DNA of 64,000 bases, from NCBI RefSeq assembly GCF_000378625.1, contig NZ_KB905172.1:1-64000 (forward strand). The letters run 5' to 3'. The first letter of the stretch is position 1. The number at the start of each line of letters is the position of its first letter. Source of the DNA: Colwellia piezophila ATCC BAA-637 (GTDB lineage: Bacteria; Pseudomonadota; Gammaproteobacteria; Enterobacterales; Alteromonadaceae). Both the position numbers and the translations under genes were made by a program. The notes under the pieces were generated by a model that was not told the DNA's origin, searched no databases, and saw only the letters and a list, made by a program, of their open reading frames with translations. Below are positions 16,689-26,645 of the stretch, piece after piece.

Positions 16689-19600
16689 TTATTGCTCTTC
16701 GGTAACATAAAGGTAAGTACGCATTGTTTTCAAATCAAAGTCTACACCGATAATTTTTCGACCAACAATAAGGTTACCTGTAACTTCGGATTTAGGATTA
16801 TCAGGATCATCAGGTAATACAATTAAGGTCGGCGAGCCTAAGAACTGCTCACTAATTAGTGCTATTCTATCAGTTCTATTATCAGTGTCCTCCGAAAGCC
16901 AATTATACCTTTTAGTCCCTAATGCTAAATCAACTGCATATAACCAGCCTTTACCTATTGGCGGTTTACAATCAACCAAATCAGCTGAAAATTCTGGCGG
17001 TGTGAATGAGGTGTAATAAGCAATACCATTAATAACTATAGCCGCTGATGTACTCTTTTCCCCTGTTTGAGTTAAATCAATAAACCAACCAGATTGTGCA
17101 CTTACCTCTAGCGCTAAGATTTCTCTTGCTTCGCTAGTCATTGTCGCTGCAAAGCGATCAGTGGTAAAATTAAATAAATTTGATTCAGTAATTACCGTTG
17201 GCGTTGAAGGTGTACTATCGGCAGAAAATGTTTGTGTTTTTATATGTTCATCTTTAATCATAAAGAAACTATCAGCGGTATCAATACCTAAGGGGTTGGA
17301 TCTATCACCACTACCAATTAATACCGCATCATATGGTTTTTCTTGGTGTACGGTAATAGTAGTTGTTACACCATCTTTGTCTGTTACTTCAGTTTCAATG
17401 GTTTCAGCAATAAAGGTTCTAACAATAGAAGGCTCGTAAAAGAAACGTCTGTCAGTGGGATCCGTATCTCCACCTAAACTCGCTAATTTAAACACTGAGA
17501 AATCGGCTATTATGCTATCATCTGGCATATCAACACGCCAAACATTGCCGCCAGTATCTCCAGTATATAACCTATCAACTAGGCCGTTACCATTACTGTC
17601 TAATAAACCGATACTTGAAGGAATACTATCCGTACCTGCAAAAGTAGTGTCTGCACCGCTAGGTGCCATACTCCATTTTAATGCACCTGTTTTAGCATCA
17701 ACCATGTATACAGACCGGCCTTTGTTATCGCTAGTACCTGCACCAACACTATCTTTATTGGTATCATAACCACCACCAAAGAAAAGTACTGGACTAGCAA
17801 CTTTACCGCTAAAATTGAGTTTCGAAAAACCAATTTTAGGCTGCGACCAGGTTTGACCTAACTCCTCAAAGCCAGTACTGCCACCTTTTATATGCCACAT
17901 TATACTTGGCGAATCTGGGGTGCTGATATCTAGCGCATAATATGAATCGCCTCCACGGCGTAAACCAAAGAATATCCATACACTATCTCCGGTATCGATA
18001 ATACCATCGCCATTCTTGTCATTTACATAGGAAGTGATTTGACCATCAACACCATAAATTTTGCTGGCTGAAGAATAGTTATCTCGTAAACCAGCGATGT
18101 TTGGAAACAGCTCTTTTGGCATAAAGGCCCATTTTTCTGAGACAGTATCTCCTGCATCCTCAAACATATGCAATGCACCCGCATTAGTACCTATAACAAT
18201 GCGAATATCATCCTTACCCGTATAAGTACCAGTGTCTTCGTCATATACTCTTCCACCGTAATTAACAACTAACGGTTTTGAATGCAGAGGGTCACCAAAA
18301 ACATCCGTCCGCATATCAGTTATGCTACCATCCTTATCTTCATCATCGACATCCATGCCTAAATTCCAATTAAAGTAATCTGTAACGTCAGCTAAAGCTA
18401 TACCTAAGTCATCCGCAAAGGCTTGTTCCTTACCAGTTAAAGCCGCTGTATTTAACCGAGCAAGTGTTCCCCCATCACCAATATCACTATAAACAACACG
18501 ATCCGCAACGTTTTGTGTTGCAAACCAACTAGCAACACCACCTTTTTCAACTAAATTACCATCAACAGTTGGTGACCAGTAACTTTGTACTGTTGTAGAA
18601 AAATGACCCGTATCTTCATCAAGCGCAGGCACATCATTAACACCGACTTGAACACTATCAATGACCTTATATTTCTTTAAATTCCCTTGCCAACGAGGAC
18701 CATTTTGCGGATCAAACATAGCATAATAAACAGAATTTAACGTTTCAGTTCTATCAAAGTTATTCGCAGCAACTGAGGCGGAAGTTAGACTGTCATTAGC
18801 TGGCGCTAAATTTCGTAAAGTACTTAGTAACGCATTTGTTAATTGTAGCCCATCACTGGCTGCAAAGTAATCGCCACCGCCGCGTTTAGCCGTTTCAATT
18901 AATAAAGGTGCGGCGTCTGCTGCACCTTCACTAAAACCAATGGTATGGGTTGATACAGTCTGCACACCATCAAGGTTTAAGTTGACATCGTAGGTGTTCA
19001 TCCAGCCCGCTAATGCAGGTAAATAGCTAGATCCAGTATTATACGATTTTTTGTCATACGCAAAAGGAGCATTATTAAAGTTTTCGTGAGTTCCCGTAAA
19101 AGTCACATCTTTTAATTCTGGATTGCCATCAGCATCAACCCCGTTTTCTTTAGACGTTAATCCTTCAATTGCACTATCTGCCCCTGAATCGTATGAAGGT
19201 ACTCCATCGGTAATTAAAATAATATAGGCTTTATCTGTACACTCATCAAAAGGGTTTTTGTATTCATTAGAGCTATTGGTAATTCTACGGTCAGCTATAG
19301 GTCTAGAAGAGCTCTTGGCATCATCACCATATTCAACCGTTTTACCTGCAAAATATTGCTGTGCCTCATAGGTCGATTCACATAAAGGGGTCCAAGTAAA
19401 TGCCGTGAGATCATTGTCAATTAAACTGATAAGGCTAGTTTCATTAGTCGCTGTCATCTCATTAATACCAAAGACTACACGGCCACCATTATTGCTTGAA
19501 GAACCATCGCCATAATTATAATTAAATATTTCTAAACCAAATTCGATACCATCTGTTGTTTCAATAACATTAGTGATACTTCTTATAGCTGTGTCTAAAC

Positions 19601-20333
19601 GAGTTTCCGTAATTTCATCTTTAAGGAGACTATGGTACCAACGAAGATAATTTGCTGTATATAAGGTAACTAAAGGGCCAGACCAATCAACATCTGATTT
19701 ACTTGCATCCGTTGTATAGTAAACAGGAACTTTCTTTGTACTCAAATCATCGGCAGGGTAGCCATCAATATGACCCTCTGCATTGACTGTACTACCGGCA
19801 TTTATTACAATTCCGTCTTCTACTATTCTGACATCTTCTTGACAATCAATAACTGAAATAGTCTCAAAACCATTATTATTTCGTATTTCATCCCAAGAGC
19901 CGCTATTGCCTTTAAGGTTATACTCTCGAATATGTCCAGTATAATAACCTTTCATTCTTAACGATTCTTTAGAGCTTTCACAACCGTTTACAAGTAAATT
20001 AAAACGCCGCCCATCACTCGGGCTATCAGGTATAGCGGAAAAACCATCAGTACTTCCTTTATTAAAATAGGTCGCATCATCATTGTAGGCATGAGATGGG
20101 CCATCAGGGGGGTAATCTTCAGGCGGAGTTGTTTCATCTAGATTATAAGGTTTATCAACGGTATGCTGATCTCCCATACTGCCAGAGTTATCAAAAATAA
20201 TCAGTACTTTAGACTTCTTTGCCGATTGTTTCACGGCATCACTAACGTAGAGTTCTATATCTTCAGCAAGCGACAAAGATGTCGTCACCAGTACTGATAT
20301 TGTCAGTAAACTTAACGTAATAAACTTCTTCAT
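16689..20333 (-). CDS. pilY1: PilY1-type pilus tip adhesin
   Basis: The 1,214-residue secreted protein starts at ATG 20333, which opens a signal peptide ending near SLSLA; an earlier in-frame start would add an uncharged stretch and lacks support. A von Willebrand A-like region begins with the MIDAS-type DNSGSMG (Asp48, Ser50, Ser52). The C-terminal half is the PilC/PilY1 beta-propeller: VIGTNAGALHMFEDAG, NDKNGDGIIDTGDSVWIFFG, and DSNGNGLVDRLYTGDTGGN, the last an EF-hand-like calcium site that in Pseudomonas controls pilus extension and retraction. It caps the minor pilin complex and acts in adhesion and surface sensing. It lies between pilX and pilE in the usual order. Confidence 0.93.
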   Translation of the reverse strand: MKKFITLSLLTISVLVTTSLSLAEDIELYVSDAVKQSAKKSKVLIIFDNSGSMGDQHTVDKPYNLDETTPPEDYPPDGPSHAYNDDATYFNKGSTDGFSAIPDSPSDGRRFNLLVNGCESSKESLRMKGYYTGHIREYNLKGNSGSWDEIRNNNGFETISVIDCQEDVRIVEDGIVINAGSTVNAEGHIDGYPADDLSTKKVPVYYTTDASKSDVDWSGPLVTLYTANYLRWYHSLLKDEITETRLDTAIRSITNVIETTDGIEFGLEIFNYNYGDGSSSNNGGRVVFGINEMTATNETSLISLIDNDLTAFTWTPLCESTYEAQQYFAGKTVEYGDDAKSSSRPIADRRITNSSNEYKNPFDECTDKAYIILITDGVPSYDSGADSAIEGLTSKENGVDADGNPELKDVTFTGTHENFNNAPFAYDKKSYNTGSSYLPALAGWMNTYDVNLNLDGVQTVSTHTIGFSEGAADAAPLLIETAKRGGGDYFAASDGLQLTNALLSTLRNLAPANDSLTSASVAANNFDRTETLNSVYYAMFDPQNGPRWQGNLKKYKVIDSVQVGVNDVPALDEDTGHFSTTVQSYWSPTVDGNLVEKGGVASWFATQNVADRVVYSDIGDGGTLARLNTAALTGKEQAFADDLGIALADVTDYFNWNLGMDVDDEDKDGSITDMRTDVFGDPLHSKPLVVNYGGRVYDEDTGTYTGKDDIRIVIGTNAGALHMFEDAGDTVSEKWAFMPKELFPNIAGLRDNYSSASKIYGVDGQITSYVNDKNGDGIIDTGDSVWIFFGLRRGGDSYYALDISTPDSPSIMWHIKGGSTGFEELGQTWSQPKIGFSKLNFSGKVASPVLFFGGGYDTNKDSVGAGTSDNKGRSVYMVDAKTGALKWSMAPSGADTTFAGTDSIPSSIGLLDSNGNGLVDRLYTGDTGGNVWRVDMPDDSIIADFSVFKLASLGGDTDPTDRRFFYEPSIVRTFIAETIETEVTDKDGVTTTITVHQEKPYDAVLIGSGDRSNPLGIDTADSFFMIKDEHIKTQTFSADSTPSTPTVITESNLFNFTTDRFAATMTSEAREILALEVSAQSGWFIDLTQTGEKSTSAAIVINGIAYYTSFTPPEFSADLVDCKPPIGKGWLYAVDLALGTKRYNWLSEDTDNRTDRIALISEQFLGSPTLIVLPDDPDNPKSEVTGNLIVGRKIIGVDFDLKTMRTYLYVTEEQ

Positions 20334-20387
20334 AATAAAACCCCAAATATAAACATGACTAGCCAATTCAGCACTTATTTAAAATAC

Positions 20388-20412
20388 TTTTATTTTATTT
20401 TATTTTATTTTA
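20388..20412. repeat. Pentanucleotide tandem repeat at the end of pilX
   Basis: Five copies of TTTTA (plus-strand reading) cover the pilX stop codon (20405-20407) and the start of the pilX-pilY1 gap. Gain or loss of units would change the spacing between the two genes but not the pilX coding sequence before the stop. Confidence 0.8.
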
Positions 20413-20929
20413 ATAAATGCTGTGCTATGCCTGAATTCACTTCCACCGTACTCGTTTTATTACGGCCATATTTTCTGCTTATTTGTATACGTAATATGTT
20501 ACAAGTAAACACCTGCGCTGATGAAGCAGATCTAGAATGGGGACAATCTGTTTCAAGCTGAAACTCATTGCTAGCAATATCGAGCGATGCAGCATAAATA
20601 TCACCATGTTTGGTGGCATTAGTTAGCTCGGCTATGACATCTTTAGCACCATCTTGAAAGGTTGCTATCGGCTTAGCAAAACCATTATTACCTGTACCTC
20701 CGGTCACTTGTTTGAAGATAAATTCTTCTACGGCACTGACTACTTCTTGATCTGCAATCATTTTTTCTTCGCTAGCACCTGACATTTTCATATCTGTTGT
20801 ACTATTTTGCATTAATGCTGCAGCAACAGCAGTTAAGGCAATTAAAAAAACTAAAGAAACGACTAGCACTACACCTCGCTGTTTACCTTGTTTCACGGCT
20901 TTATTAATTTTATAAATACGACTTACCAT
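20405..20929 (-). CDS. pilX: Minor pilin PilX
   Basis: The 174-residue protein begins with a charged leader and the typical PilX motif QRGVVLVVSLVFLIALTAVA (about 18-37), in which the usual pilin Glu5 is absent, as is common for PilX. It is followed by NSTTDMKMSGASEEKMIADQ and a short C-terminal domain. Its first seven bases overlap the end of pilW, showing coupling. It belongs to the minor pilin complex that primes pilus assembly with PilV, PilW and PilY1. Confidence 0.88.
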   Translation of the reverse strand: MVSRIYKINKAVKQGKQRGVVLVVSLVFLIALTAVAAALMQNSTTDMKMSGASEEKMIADQEVVSAVEEFIFKQVTGGTGNNGFAKPIATFQDGAKDVIAELTNATKHGDIYAASLDIASNEFQLETDCPHSRSASSAQVFTCNILRIQISRKYGRNKTSTVEVNSGIAQHLLK

Positions 20930-21969
20930 AAATCGACCCTCGCATTATACAATGTCACTGTTGAACTAAATAATAGGCGACGGTAATTATCATTAAAAGT
21001 CACCGTCAAATCACCTAATTGGTAGATGTTATTATTAGTATATTTGTTATCTGCAGCTATATTCCGCGCCAAAACAAAGATTTTAACCGCTATGATTTTA
21101 GTGCCTCCAGCATCATCCCATAACGCTGCGGTCATATCACTTGAAGAAATATAAGCATCCACTACGCCATAACCAGCGGCATCGGGATCAGTATCAGCAT
21201 CATAACCGTACATAAAATGAATCATTTCAATACCATCTATAATGGGTGCAAAAGACATTTGATTTGTCAATCGCCCTTGCATTAACACGGGTACCGTATT
21301 GCTACCTTGAGTTTCTTCTCGAACATAATAGACATGATGCTGATATTGCCAAACTCGACTATTCTCAACTGCTGGCACGGCCCCGCTGCTAAATAAAATG
21401 CCATCATTAATGTTAGTAACCAAATGGTAATTTCCTGCAGGTGCGCTTGTTATGGGGACTAGATCACCGTCTTCTAACTTAACTAGTTCAGAAGCTAACA
21501 CTCTTTTCACTTGGATTACATCTGAACCAATTTTAGCGTCATTAAAGCAGCCCATAGGATTTGAACTGTCAACTATATCGCCCCAAATAGTGCGAAAATG
21601 TCCTACCGCTACAGGAAATGATGCATTGTTAACTCCGGCTCCAGTACAATCATTTCCAGGTGCGACAAGCGTATGGCTTATAGTGGAAAGATCAAAAGTC
21701 CCGGTATAGTCCCCCCAAAGATCTTGATTTAAAATATCATCAGTTAGTACGCTGATGGCAAAGCGACCATTTTCTTGCAACTCACCATAACTAGAGGTTT
21801 CGGCGGTAGTAGTGCGCATGCCAACAAAAACACTCATAACTCCAGCAAAAATAACTAAACCAATAGATAACGAAACCATTAGTTCAACTAAGGTAAACCC
21901 TTTATTTGTATGACCTGCATGCCCAACCATTAGAACTTTCATATTTAGTTTACTTCCATAACCTTTCAT
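20923..21969 (-). CDS. pilW: Minor pilin PilW
   Basis: The 348-residue protein has the prepilin peptidase site at Gly24 followed by FTLVELMVSLSIGLVIFAG (Glu29 is mature Glu5). The long globular part has the PilW pattern ELQENGRFAISVLTDDI near 70-90 and DNYRRLLFSSTVTLYNARVD at the end. The leader is longer than usual; a shorter start could be used, but none has a better ribosome site. The ATG overlaps the pilV stop as ATGA, giving tight coupling. It is part of the minor pilin complex of the type IVa pilus. Confidence 0.9.
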   Translation of the reverse strand: MKGYGSKLNMKVLMVGHAGHTNKGFTLVELMVSLSIGLVIFAGVMSVFVGMRTTTAETSSYGELQENGRFAISVLTDDILNQDLWGDYTGTFDLSTISHTLVAPGNDCTGAGVNNASFPVAVGHFRTIWGDIVDSSNPMGCFNDAKIGSDVIQVKRVLASELVKLEDGDLVPITSAPAGNYHLVTNINDGILFSSGAVPAVENSRVWQYQHHVYYVREETQGSNTVPVLMQGRLTNQMSFAPIIDGIEMIHFMYGYDADTDPDAAGYGVVDAYISSSDMTAALWDDAGGTKIIAVKIFVLARNIAADNKYTNNNIYQLGDLTVTFNDNYRRLLFSSTVTLYNARVDLW

Positions 21970-22547
21970 ATAATAAAAGCTTCAACAACGACTTGCCGTC
22001 TTTTCTTACCAGCCGTACCACAAGTATCGATTTTCTTACTATCCTTTATTTTTGTCCTTCCTTGCCAACTAACAACAACAGTATAAGAATTTTTAATGGT
22101 ATTACCTGCTATATCCTTACCTAGTATTATACAACCCCTACCACCAACTAAACCACCTACACTAACAGTGCCATCACTTGTAGTAACATCTCCTCCCATA
22201 AGTGCTAATTCCCATTCATACCGGTCATTTTCAATCATATCTACAATGCTAGCATCACCTTTATATACTCCGTCACCCTCACCATAATCGTTTTTCACAT
22301 ATTCACTTAGTGTTAAATCTGGGTCTGTCGATGGTGTTTGTGCACGCATTCTGGCAATAATATCCTGTGCTAAACTTGAAGCTAGGGAGCGCTGCATAGC
22401 ATCAAAACTAGCTTGTTTAGCGGTAGCTTGCATCGCAACAGCACCTAAAACACCCGTTACCATGATCACTAAAGCAACTAAAACTTCAATAAATGTCATA
22501 CCTTGGGGAGGACTTTTATATTTAGGCGTTATAAAGTATTTATTCAT
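21966..22547 (-). CDS. pilV: Minor pilin PilV
   Basis: The 193-residue prepilin is cleaved after Gly16, before MTFIEVLVALVIMVTGVLGA (Glu21 is mature Glu5). PilV features include AMQATAKQASFDAMQRSLAS and LAQDIIARMRAQ in the helix extension. It is the first gene of the minus-strand operon pilV-pilW-pilX-pilY1-pilE-tapY2. The usual first gene of such operons, fimT/fimU, is absent here; the two FimT-like genes lie at the other end on the opposite strand. Confidence 0.9.
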   Translation of the reverse strand: MNKYFITPKYKSPPQGMTFIEVLVALVIMVTGVLGAVAMQATAKQASFDAMQRSLASSLAQDIIARMRAQTPSTDPDLTLSEYVKNDYGEGDGVYKGDASIVDMIENDRYEWELALMGGDVTTSDGTVSVGGLVGGRGCIILGKDIAGNTIKNSYTVVVSWQGRTKIKDSKKIDTCGTAGKKRRQVVVEAFII

Positions 22548-23078
22548 TGGGAACCTGCTTAATAGAAATAATATTAACAGGCAATAAAAAGGTCGTTGAA
22601 AAATTACTGCGAGCTAAATAAGGCAGGGGGAGCTTGGTGATAAGCATAATATCATTAATGAGCAAACGGAGGAGCTTGCAAGAGGATTTTCCGAGATATA
22701 GGCTAAGGTTTTTAGATGCTAGCGACATAATTTACTACCCTACCATTTCATGGCCATAGTTTAGTTATGCCGAGGCAAGGAATGAAACGATTAACATCCC
22801 TTTAATGCACAAAATGGCACAACTCAATCAGAGTAGCGTTCTAACACTTTATTATTTTATTATTTTATTATTTTATTATTTTTTATGTGTACAGCGACTA
22901 CCCACGGTTTAAGCCGTATCTCAAAGTATTTATAAATCACTAAAAAGTATATTTTTTAGTATAAGATACAGGACTTTTTTATAAAAAAATCAATAACTGG
23001 CCGTTAACACTATGAAAACATACTTTCAACAAAGTGCTAACACTATCAGTTACCCTACATTTAACTAGTAAATTAAGA
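22548..23078. other. Upstream region of the pil operon with tandem repeats
   Basis: This 531-bp gap lies between ispH and pilV and must hold the pil promoter. It contains four exact copies of the octamer TATTATTT at 22850-22881 and AT-rich hairpin-prone sequence around 22945-22990. A 62-codon frame at 22540-22728 (minus) overlaps pilV and has no recognisable family, so it is not called. Confidence 0.5.
22850..22881. repeat. Octamer tandem repeat (4 x TATTATTT)
   Basis: Four perfect contiguous copies of an 8-bp unit lie about 300 bp upstream of pilV and 200 bp from the ispH stop. The unit is pure A/T. Slipped-strand changes in its copy number are possible, and an effect on pil expression is only a guess. 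Confidence 0.85.
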
Positions 23079-24008
23079 CTAGCGCAATTCAACAGGGACT
23101 GCAAATACGATACTTTCTTCTTTACCTGGGTGCTCTATAACGTGGTGACCACCATAACCTTTTAAGACTTCAACAACTTGTTTAATGAGTACTGCTGGCG
23201 CTGAGGCCCCAGCGGTTACCCCTACTTTGTTGACGCCAGTTAACCAGTCAACATCAATATCTTCAGCGGTATCAATTAAATATGAGGTAACACCAATTTT
23301 AGTTGCGAGCTCTTTTAATCTATTGGAATTAGAACTATTTTTCGCACCAACAACCAACATTAGGTCAACTTTATCGGCTATTTCACGAACCGCGTCTTGA
23401 CGGTTTTGTGTTGCATAACAAATATCATCTTTACGTGGTCCTTCAATATTAGGGAATTTAGCACGAAGCGCTTGAATTACGTCCATGGTGTCATCTACGG
23501 ATAAAGTCGTTTGACTACAAAAATACAACTTGTCTGGGTTTTTAATGTCGAGATTAGCGACATCTTCAGGGGATTCAACTAAATATATCCCTGCAGTTTC
23601 ACTACTGTACTGGCCCATAGTCCCTTCTACTTCAGGATGACCGGCATGACCGATAAGGATGCATTCAATATTTTTACGACTAACACGTGCCACTTCCATA
23701 TGAACTTTGGTGACCAAAGGGCAAGTTGCATCAAAAACCTTTAACTCTCTAGTCTTAGCTTCTTGCCTAACCGCTTTAGAAACGCCATGGGCACTAAAAA
23801 TAACCGTATTATCGTCAGGTACTTCATCGAGTTCATCAACAAAAATAGCACCACGCTTTTTTAAGCCATCAACAACAAATTTATTGTGCACGACTTCATG
23901 ACGAACGTAGATAGGGGCACCAAATAAATCTAAGGCACGTTCAACAATACTAATGGCTCTATCAACACCCGCACAAAAACCACGAGGGTTAGCTAAAATA
24001 ATTTCCAT
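23079..24008 (-). CDS. ispH: 4-hydroxy-3-methylbut-2-enyl diphosphate reductase
   Basis: This is the last enzyme of the MEP isoprenoid pathway. It makes IPP and DMAPP with a [4Fe-4S] cluster and is cytoplasmic. The 309 residues match the family. The three cluster cysteines are in the expected places: Cys12 in [10 protein letters not shown], Cys96 in FDATCPLV and the one in [11 protein letters not shown] near 197. His41 (RHEVVHN) and the downstream [13 protein letters not shown] segment are also intact. In many gammaproteobacteria ispH follows lspA-fkpB and precedes pil genes. Here the pil operon is still next to it but lspA-fkpB lie about 31 kb away, so the cluster has been split. Confidence 0.97.
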   Translation of the reverse strand: MEIILANPRGFCAGVDRAISIVERALDLFGAPIYVRHEVVHNKFVVDGLKKRGAIFVDELDEVPDDNTVIFSAHGVSKAVRQEAKTRELKVFDATCPLVTKVHMEVARVSRKNIECILIGHAGHPEVEGTMGQYSSETAGIYLVESPEDVANLDIKNPDKLYFCSQTTLSVDDTMDVIQALRAKFPNIEGPRKDDICYATQNRQDAVREIADKVDLMLVVGAKNSSNSNRLKELATKIGVTSYLIDTAEDIDVDWLTGVNKVGVTAGASAPAVLIKQVVEVLKGYGGHHVIEHPGKEESIVFAVPVELR

Positions 24009-24156
24009 ACCTTTTCCTTAACAATAAGCAATAACAAAAGCTGAGTTATATTATATCAATGAACGAGAGTAATTATCTATATTTTAACAGAGGTCTGACG
24101 ACGAGATCTTAGAATTAAGATTAAAGGGAGGGTATTAATAAAAGCAGGGTAAAACA

Positions 24157-24184
24157 AAAGCGGACTTTAATAAAAGTCCGCTTT
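24157..24184 (-). terminator. Rho-independent terminator of pstS
   Basis: AAAGCGGACTTT (24157-24168) pairs perfectly with AAAGTCCGCTTT (24173-24184) over 12 bp with a four-base loop. On the minus strand a T-rich tail follows. It lies 27 nt after the pstS stop. Confidence 0.9.
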
Positions 24185-24210
24185 AAAAACATTATAAAAA
24201 CAAAAGTTAC

Positions 24211-25173
24211 TTAATTTAGGCCAAGCTTTTCAAGCTCTTTAATAACTACCTTGCTAGGTAAAGGAATATAGCCATCTTTTTCAACAATTTTCTGCCCTGA
24301 CTTTGATAAAATCATTTTCAAAAACTCTGCTTCCATTGGCGGAAGAGCTTTACTTGGGTGCTTATTTACATAGACATATAAGTAGCGAGATAACGGATAT
24401 TTACCTGAAATAGCATTTTCCATATTAGCGTCAATAAATTCCGAGCCTTTTTTAGATAATGGTAAAGCACGTACACCTGAAGTACGGTAGCCTATTCCCG
24501 AGTAACCTATACCATTAAGTGATGCAGAAACTGACTGAACAACTGATGCTGAGCCGGGTTGTTCATTGACACTGTTTTTAAAATCACCTTTACACAATGC
24601 TTTCTTTTTAAAGTAACCGTAAGTACCTGAAACTGAGTTTCTTCCGTATAACTGAACATCCTTTCCTGTCCATGCTCCCGTTAAACCTAAGTCGCCCCAA
24701 CGGTCTACGTCCTTATTAGCACCACATTTACGGTTATTTGAAAATATCGCATCAACTTGCTTAATTGTTAAGCCTTTTAATGGGTTATCTTTATGCACAA
24801 AAACAGCGAGTGCATCAATAGCAACTCTTACTCGCGTTGGTTTATAACCATAGCGTTTTTGAAAAGCTTCAATTTCTCGCATTTTCATTTTACGACTCAT
24901 TGGCCCAAGATTTGACGTTGCCTCTGTTAAAGCTGGAGGCGCAGTAGATGAGCCCGCGGCTTGAATTTGTACATTTACATTAGGGTAAGTACGTTTAAAG
25001 TTTTCTGCCCAAAAAGTCATCATATTCGCTAATGTATCTGAGCCAACTGAAGAGACATTGCCAGAGACGCCACTGACTTTTTTATATTCGGGTAAGTTAT
25101 CATCTAGTGCAAGTGATGAAAAACTGATTAAACTTGATAAACTAATAATACTTATAACTTTCTTTAAACTCAT
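24211..25173 (-). CDS. pstS: PstS-family phosphate-binding protein
   Basis: This is the periplasmic phosphate-binding component of the high-affinity Pst transporter. From ATG 25173 the protein has 320 residues and opens with a signal peptide ([22 protein letters not shown]). This ATG has GGAG seven bases before it, while the longer in-frame start gives an odd N-terminus. Phosphate-site segments are visible: [12 protein letters not shown] near 40, [20 protein letters not shown] near 73-92 and [18 protein letters not shown] near 178-195. No pstC, pstA or pstB is nearby, so the membrane and ATPase parts must be encoded elsewhere or this is an accessory copy. A PhoB box at 25251 gives it its own phosphate-regulated promoter behind phoBR. 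Confidence 0.9.
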   Translation of the reverse strand: MSLKKVISIISLSSLISFSSLALDDNLPEYKKVSGVSGNVSSVGSDTLANMMTFWAENFKRTYPNVNVQIQAAGSSTAPPALTEATSNLGPMSRKMKMREIEAFQKRYGYKPTRVRVAIDALAVFVHKDNPLKGLTIKQVDAIFSNNRKCGANKDVDRWGDLGLTGAWTGKDVQLYGRNSVSGTYGYFKKKALCKGDFKNSVNEQPGSASVVQSVSASLNGIGYSGIGYRTSGVRALPLSKKGSEFIDANMENAISGKYPLSRYLYVYVNKHPSKALPPMEAEFLKMILSKSGQKIVEKDGYIPLPSKVVIKELEKLGLN

Positions 25174-25250
25174 GATTTTCTCCAATAAGAGCTTTAACTT
25201 TTTAATTGGCAACACTATACAAAGTGAATATGACAATTATATAGACGTTA

Positions 25251-25269
25251 TATGACAGTATTGTGACGA
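25251..25269 (-). promoter_or_regulatory. PhoB box upstream of pstS
   Basis: On the minus strand CGTCAC and TGTCAT half-sites are spaced 11 nt apart (plus-strand ATGACA at 25252-25257 and GTGACG at 25263-25268), the geometry of a Pho box. One half is degenerate. It is 78 nt upstream of the pstS start. Confidence 0.7.
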
Positions 25270-25285
25270 CACCATTCAATAGCGC

Positions 25286-26602
25286 TTACTTGCAAGTTTT
25301 TTCGGCCAGGTTTGATAGGCTACTCGGCTCAAAACAAATAGAAAAATCACTGCCTTGTTGCCATTGACTGTTTATCACTAGCTCAGCTTGGTGATGGTAT
25401 AAAACATGTTTCACTATCGCTAAGCCTAAACCAGAGCCGCCGGTATCACGCGACCTTGATCTATCAATACGATAAAAGCGTTCGGTCAGACGGTTAACAT
25501 GCTCGGGCTTAATACCGTCACCATTATCTTTTACTGAAAAAATAGCTTTACCGCCAACTAACCGCCAACTGACTTCAATACGGCCCTCTGGTGGTGTATA
25601 GGCAATCGCATTAGACAATAGATTGGCGCACGCACTCTTTAGCTCAGTTTCAAAGCCTAAAACATTAACATCTGTAGTGATATCAAGTGTGATTTTGTGT
25701 TTTTTCTGTTGATTGAGCCAAGTGGCCTCGTCAACTAAGGTACGAATTAAATGCACCATATTGATACATTGTTTTTCATCATTAAGATTATTTTCTACTT
25801 TTGCCAAGTTAAGTAATTGTTCAACCAGGCGATCCATCCGAGAAACTTGCCCCGCTATAGTTTGAAAAGCTTTTTGCCAATGGGGATCAAAAGTTTCATT
25901 TGAGGATTGGATCATTTCTACATAACCACGCACGACGGTTAGAGGCGTTTTTAACTCATGAGATACATTGGCAACAAAATCACGACGCATATCCTCTAAA
26001 CGTTGAATATTTGAAATATCTCGTGCTAAGAGTAAAACATGTTCATTCCCATACGCCATAATGCGTATTTCTAATTGAACTTCTGGATGTACAGGGGAAA
26101 TTAATAAGCAGGGCTGCTCAAAACTCTCCTTTGCCAAATAATCAGAGAATTCAGGAGCGCGTAGTAAGTTATCTATCCGTAGGCCTGAGTCTCCCGGCCA
26201 ACGAACCCCTAGAAGTCGTTGGGCTTTTTTATTGCCCCACTCAACAGTAAGCTCTTCTGATAGCATTAACGCGGCATCAGGCAGGGCTTCAGCGCCATCT
26301 CGAAAACGACGCACTTTTTCATTTAATTGTTTTTGTTTATTACGCTGCTGTTTGATTTGTTGATATAAACCATCGTACAAGTGTCCCCAAACCCCATGTG
26401 CCTGGGGAGGTGATAACGACTTTGATTGCCATAACCAATCAATCAATTTTAATAAATGGTGATAATGCCAAATTATTAGAAACATAGAAGTAACAAACAT
26501 AACGGGCAACAACGCATCGAATAGCCAGCCGATGAAGGCACTGACTAAAAATAACGTTAGCAGACGAGATATTATATTCTTAAAAGATAAACGAAAATAC
26601 AT
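25286..26602 (-). CDS. phoR: Phosphate regulon sensor kinase PhoR
   Basis: This membrane histidine kinase phosphorylates PhoB when phosphate is scarce. The 438 residues match the family (431 in E. coli). Two membrane segments lie near 12-30 and 31-46, followed by a short linker, a PAS-like domain (about 95-200; ALPDAALMLSEELTVEWGN), the dimerisation helix with His215 in NVSHELKTPLT, and the ATPase domain with SNAIAYTPPEG and GGSGLGLAIVKHVL. It starts 43 nt after phoB and is co-transcribed with it. The region between phoR and pstS carries a separate PhoB box. Confidence 0.95.
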   Translation of the reverse strand: MYFRLSFKNIISRLLTLFLVSAFIGWLFDALLPVMFVTSMFLIIWHYHHLLKLIDWLWQSKSLSPPQAHGVWGHLYDGLYQQIKQQRNKQKQLNEKVRRFRDGAEALPDAALMLSEELTVEWGNKKAQRLLGVRWPGDSGLRIDNLLRAPEFSDYLAKESFEQPCLLISPVHPEVQLEIRIMAYGNEHVLLLARDISNIQRLEDMRRDFVANVSHELKTPLTVVRGYVEMIQSSNETFDPHWQKAFQTIAGQVSRMDRLVEQLLNLAKVENNLNDEKQCINMVHLIRTLVDEATWLNQQKKHKITLDITTDVNVLGFETELKSACANLLSNAIAYTPPEGRIEVSWRLVGGKAIFSVKDNGDGIKPEHVNRLTERFYRIDRSRSRDTGGSGLGLAIVKHVLYHHQAELVINSQWQQGSDFSICFEPSSLSNLAEKTCK

Positions 26603-26645
26603 ACTTTCTTAACTACTTGGAAAAATAGACATAATTAAAGGGAAT

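Noticed and set aside
22540-22728. 62-codon frame ahead of pilV
   Set aside because: It overlaps the start of pilV and shows neither a pilin motif nor any other family.
22850-22881. CRISPR-like array
   Set aside because: The units are 8 bp, contiguous and have no spacers, so it is a simple tandem repeat.
24157-24184. Repeat element near pstS
   Set aside because: The perfect stem followed by a T-tract at the gene end is fully explained as a terminator.
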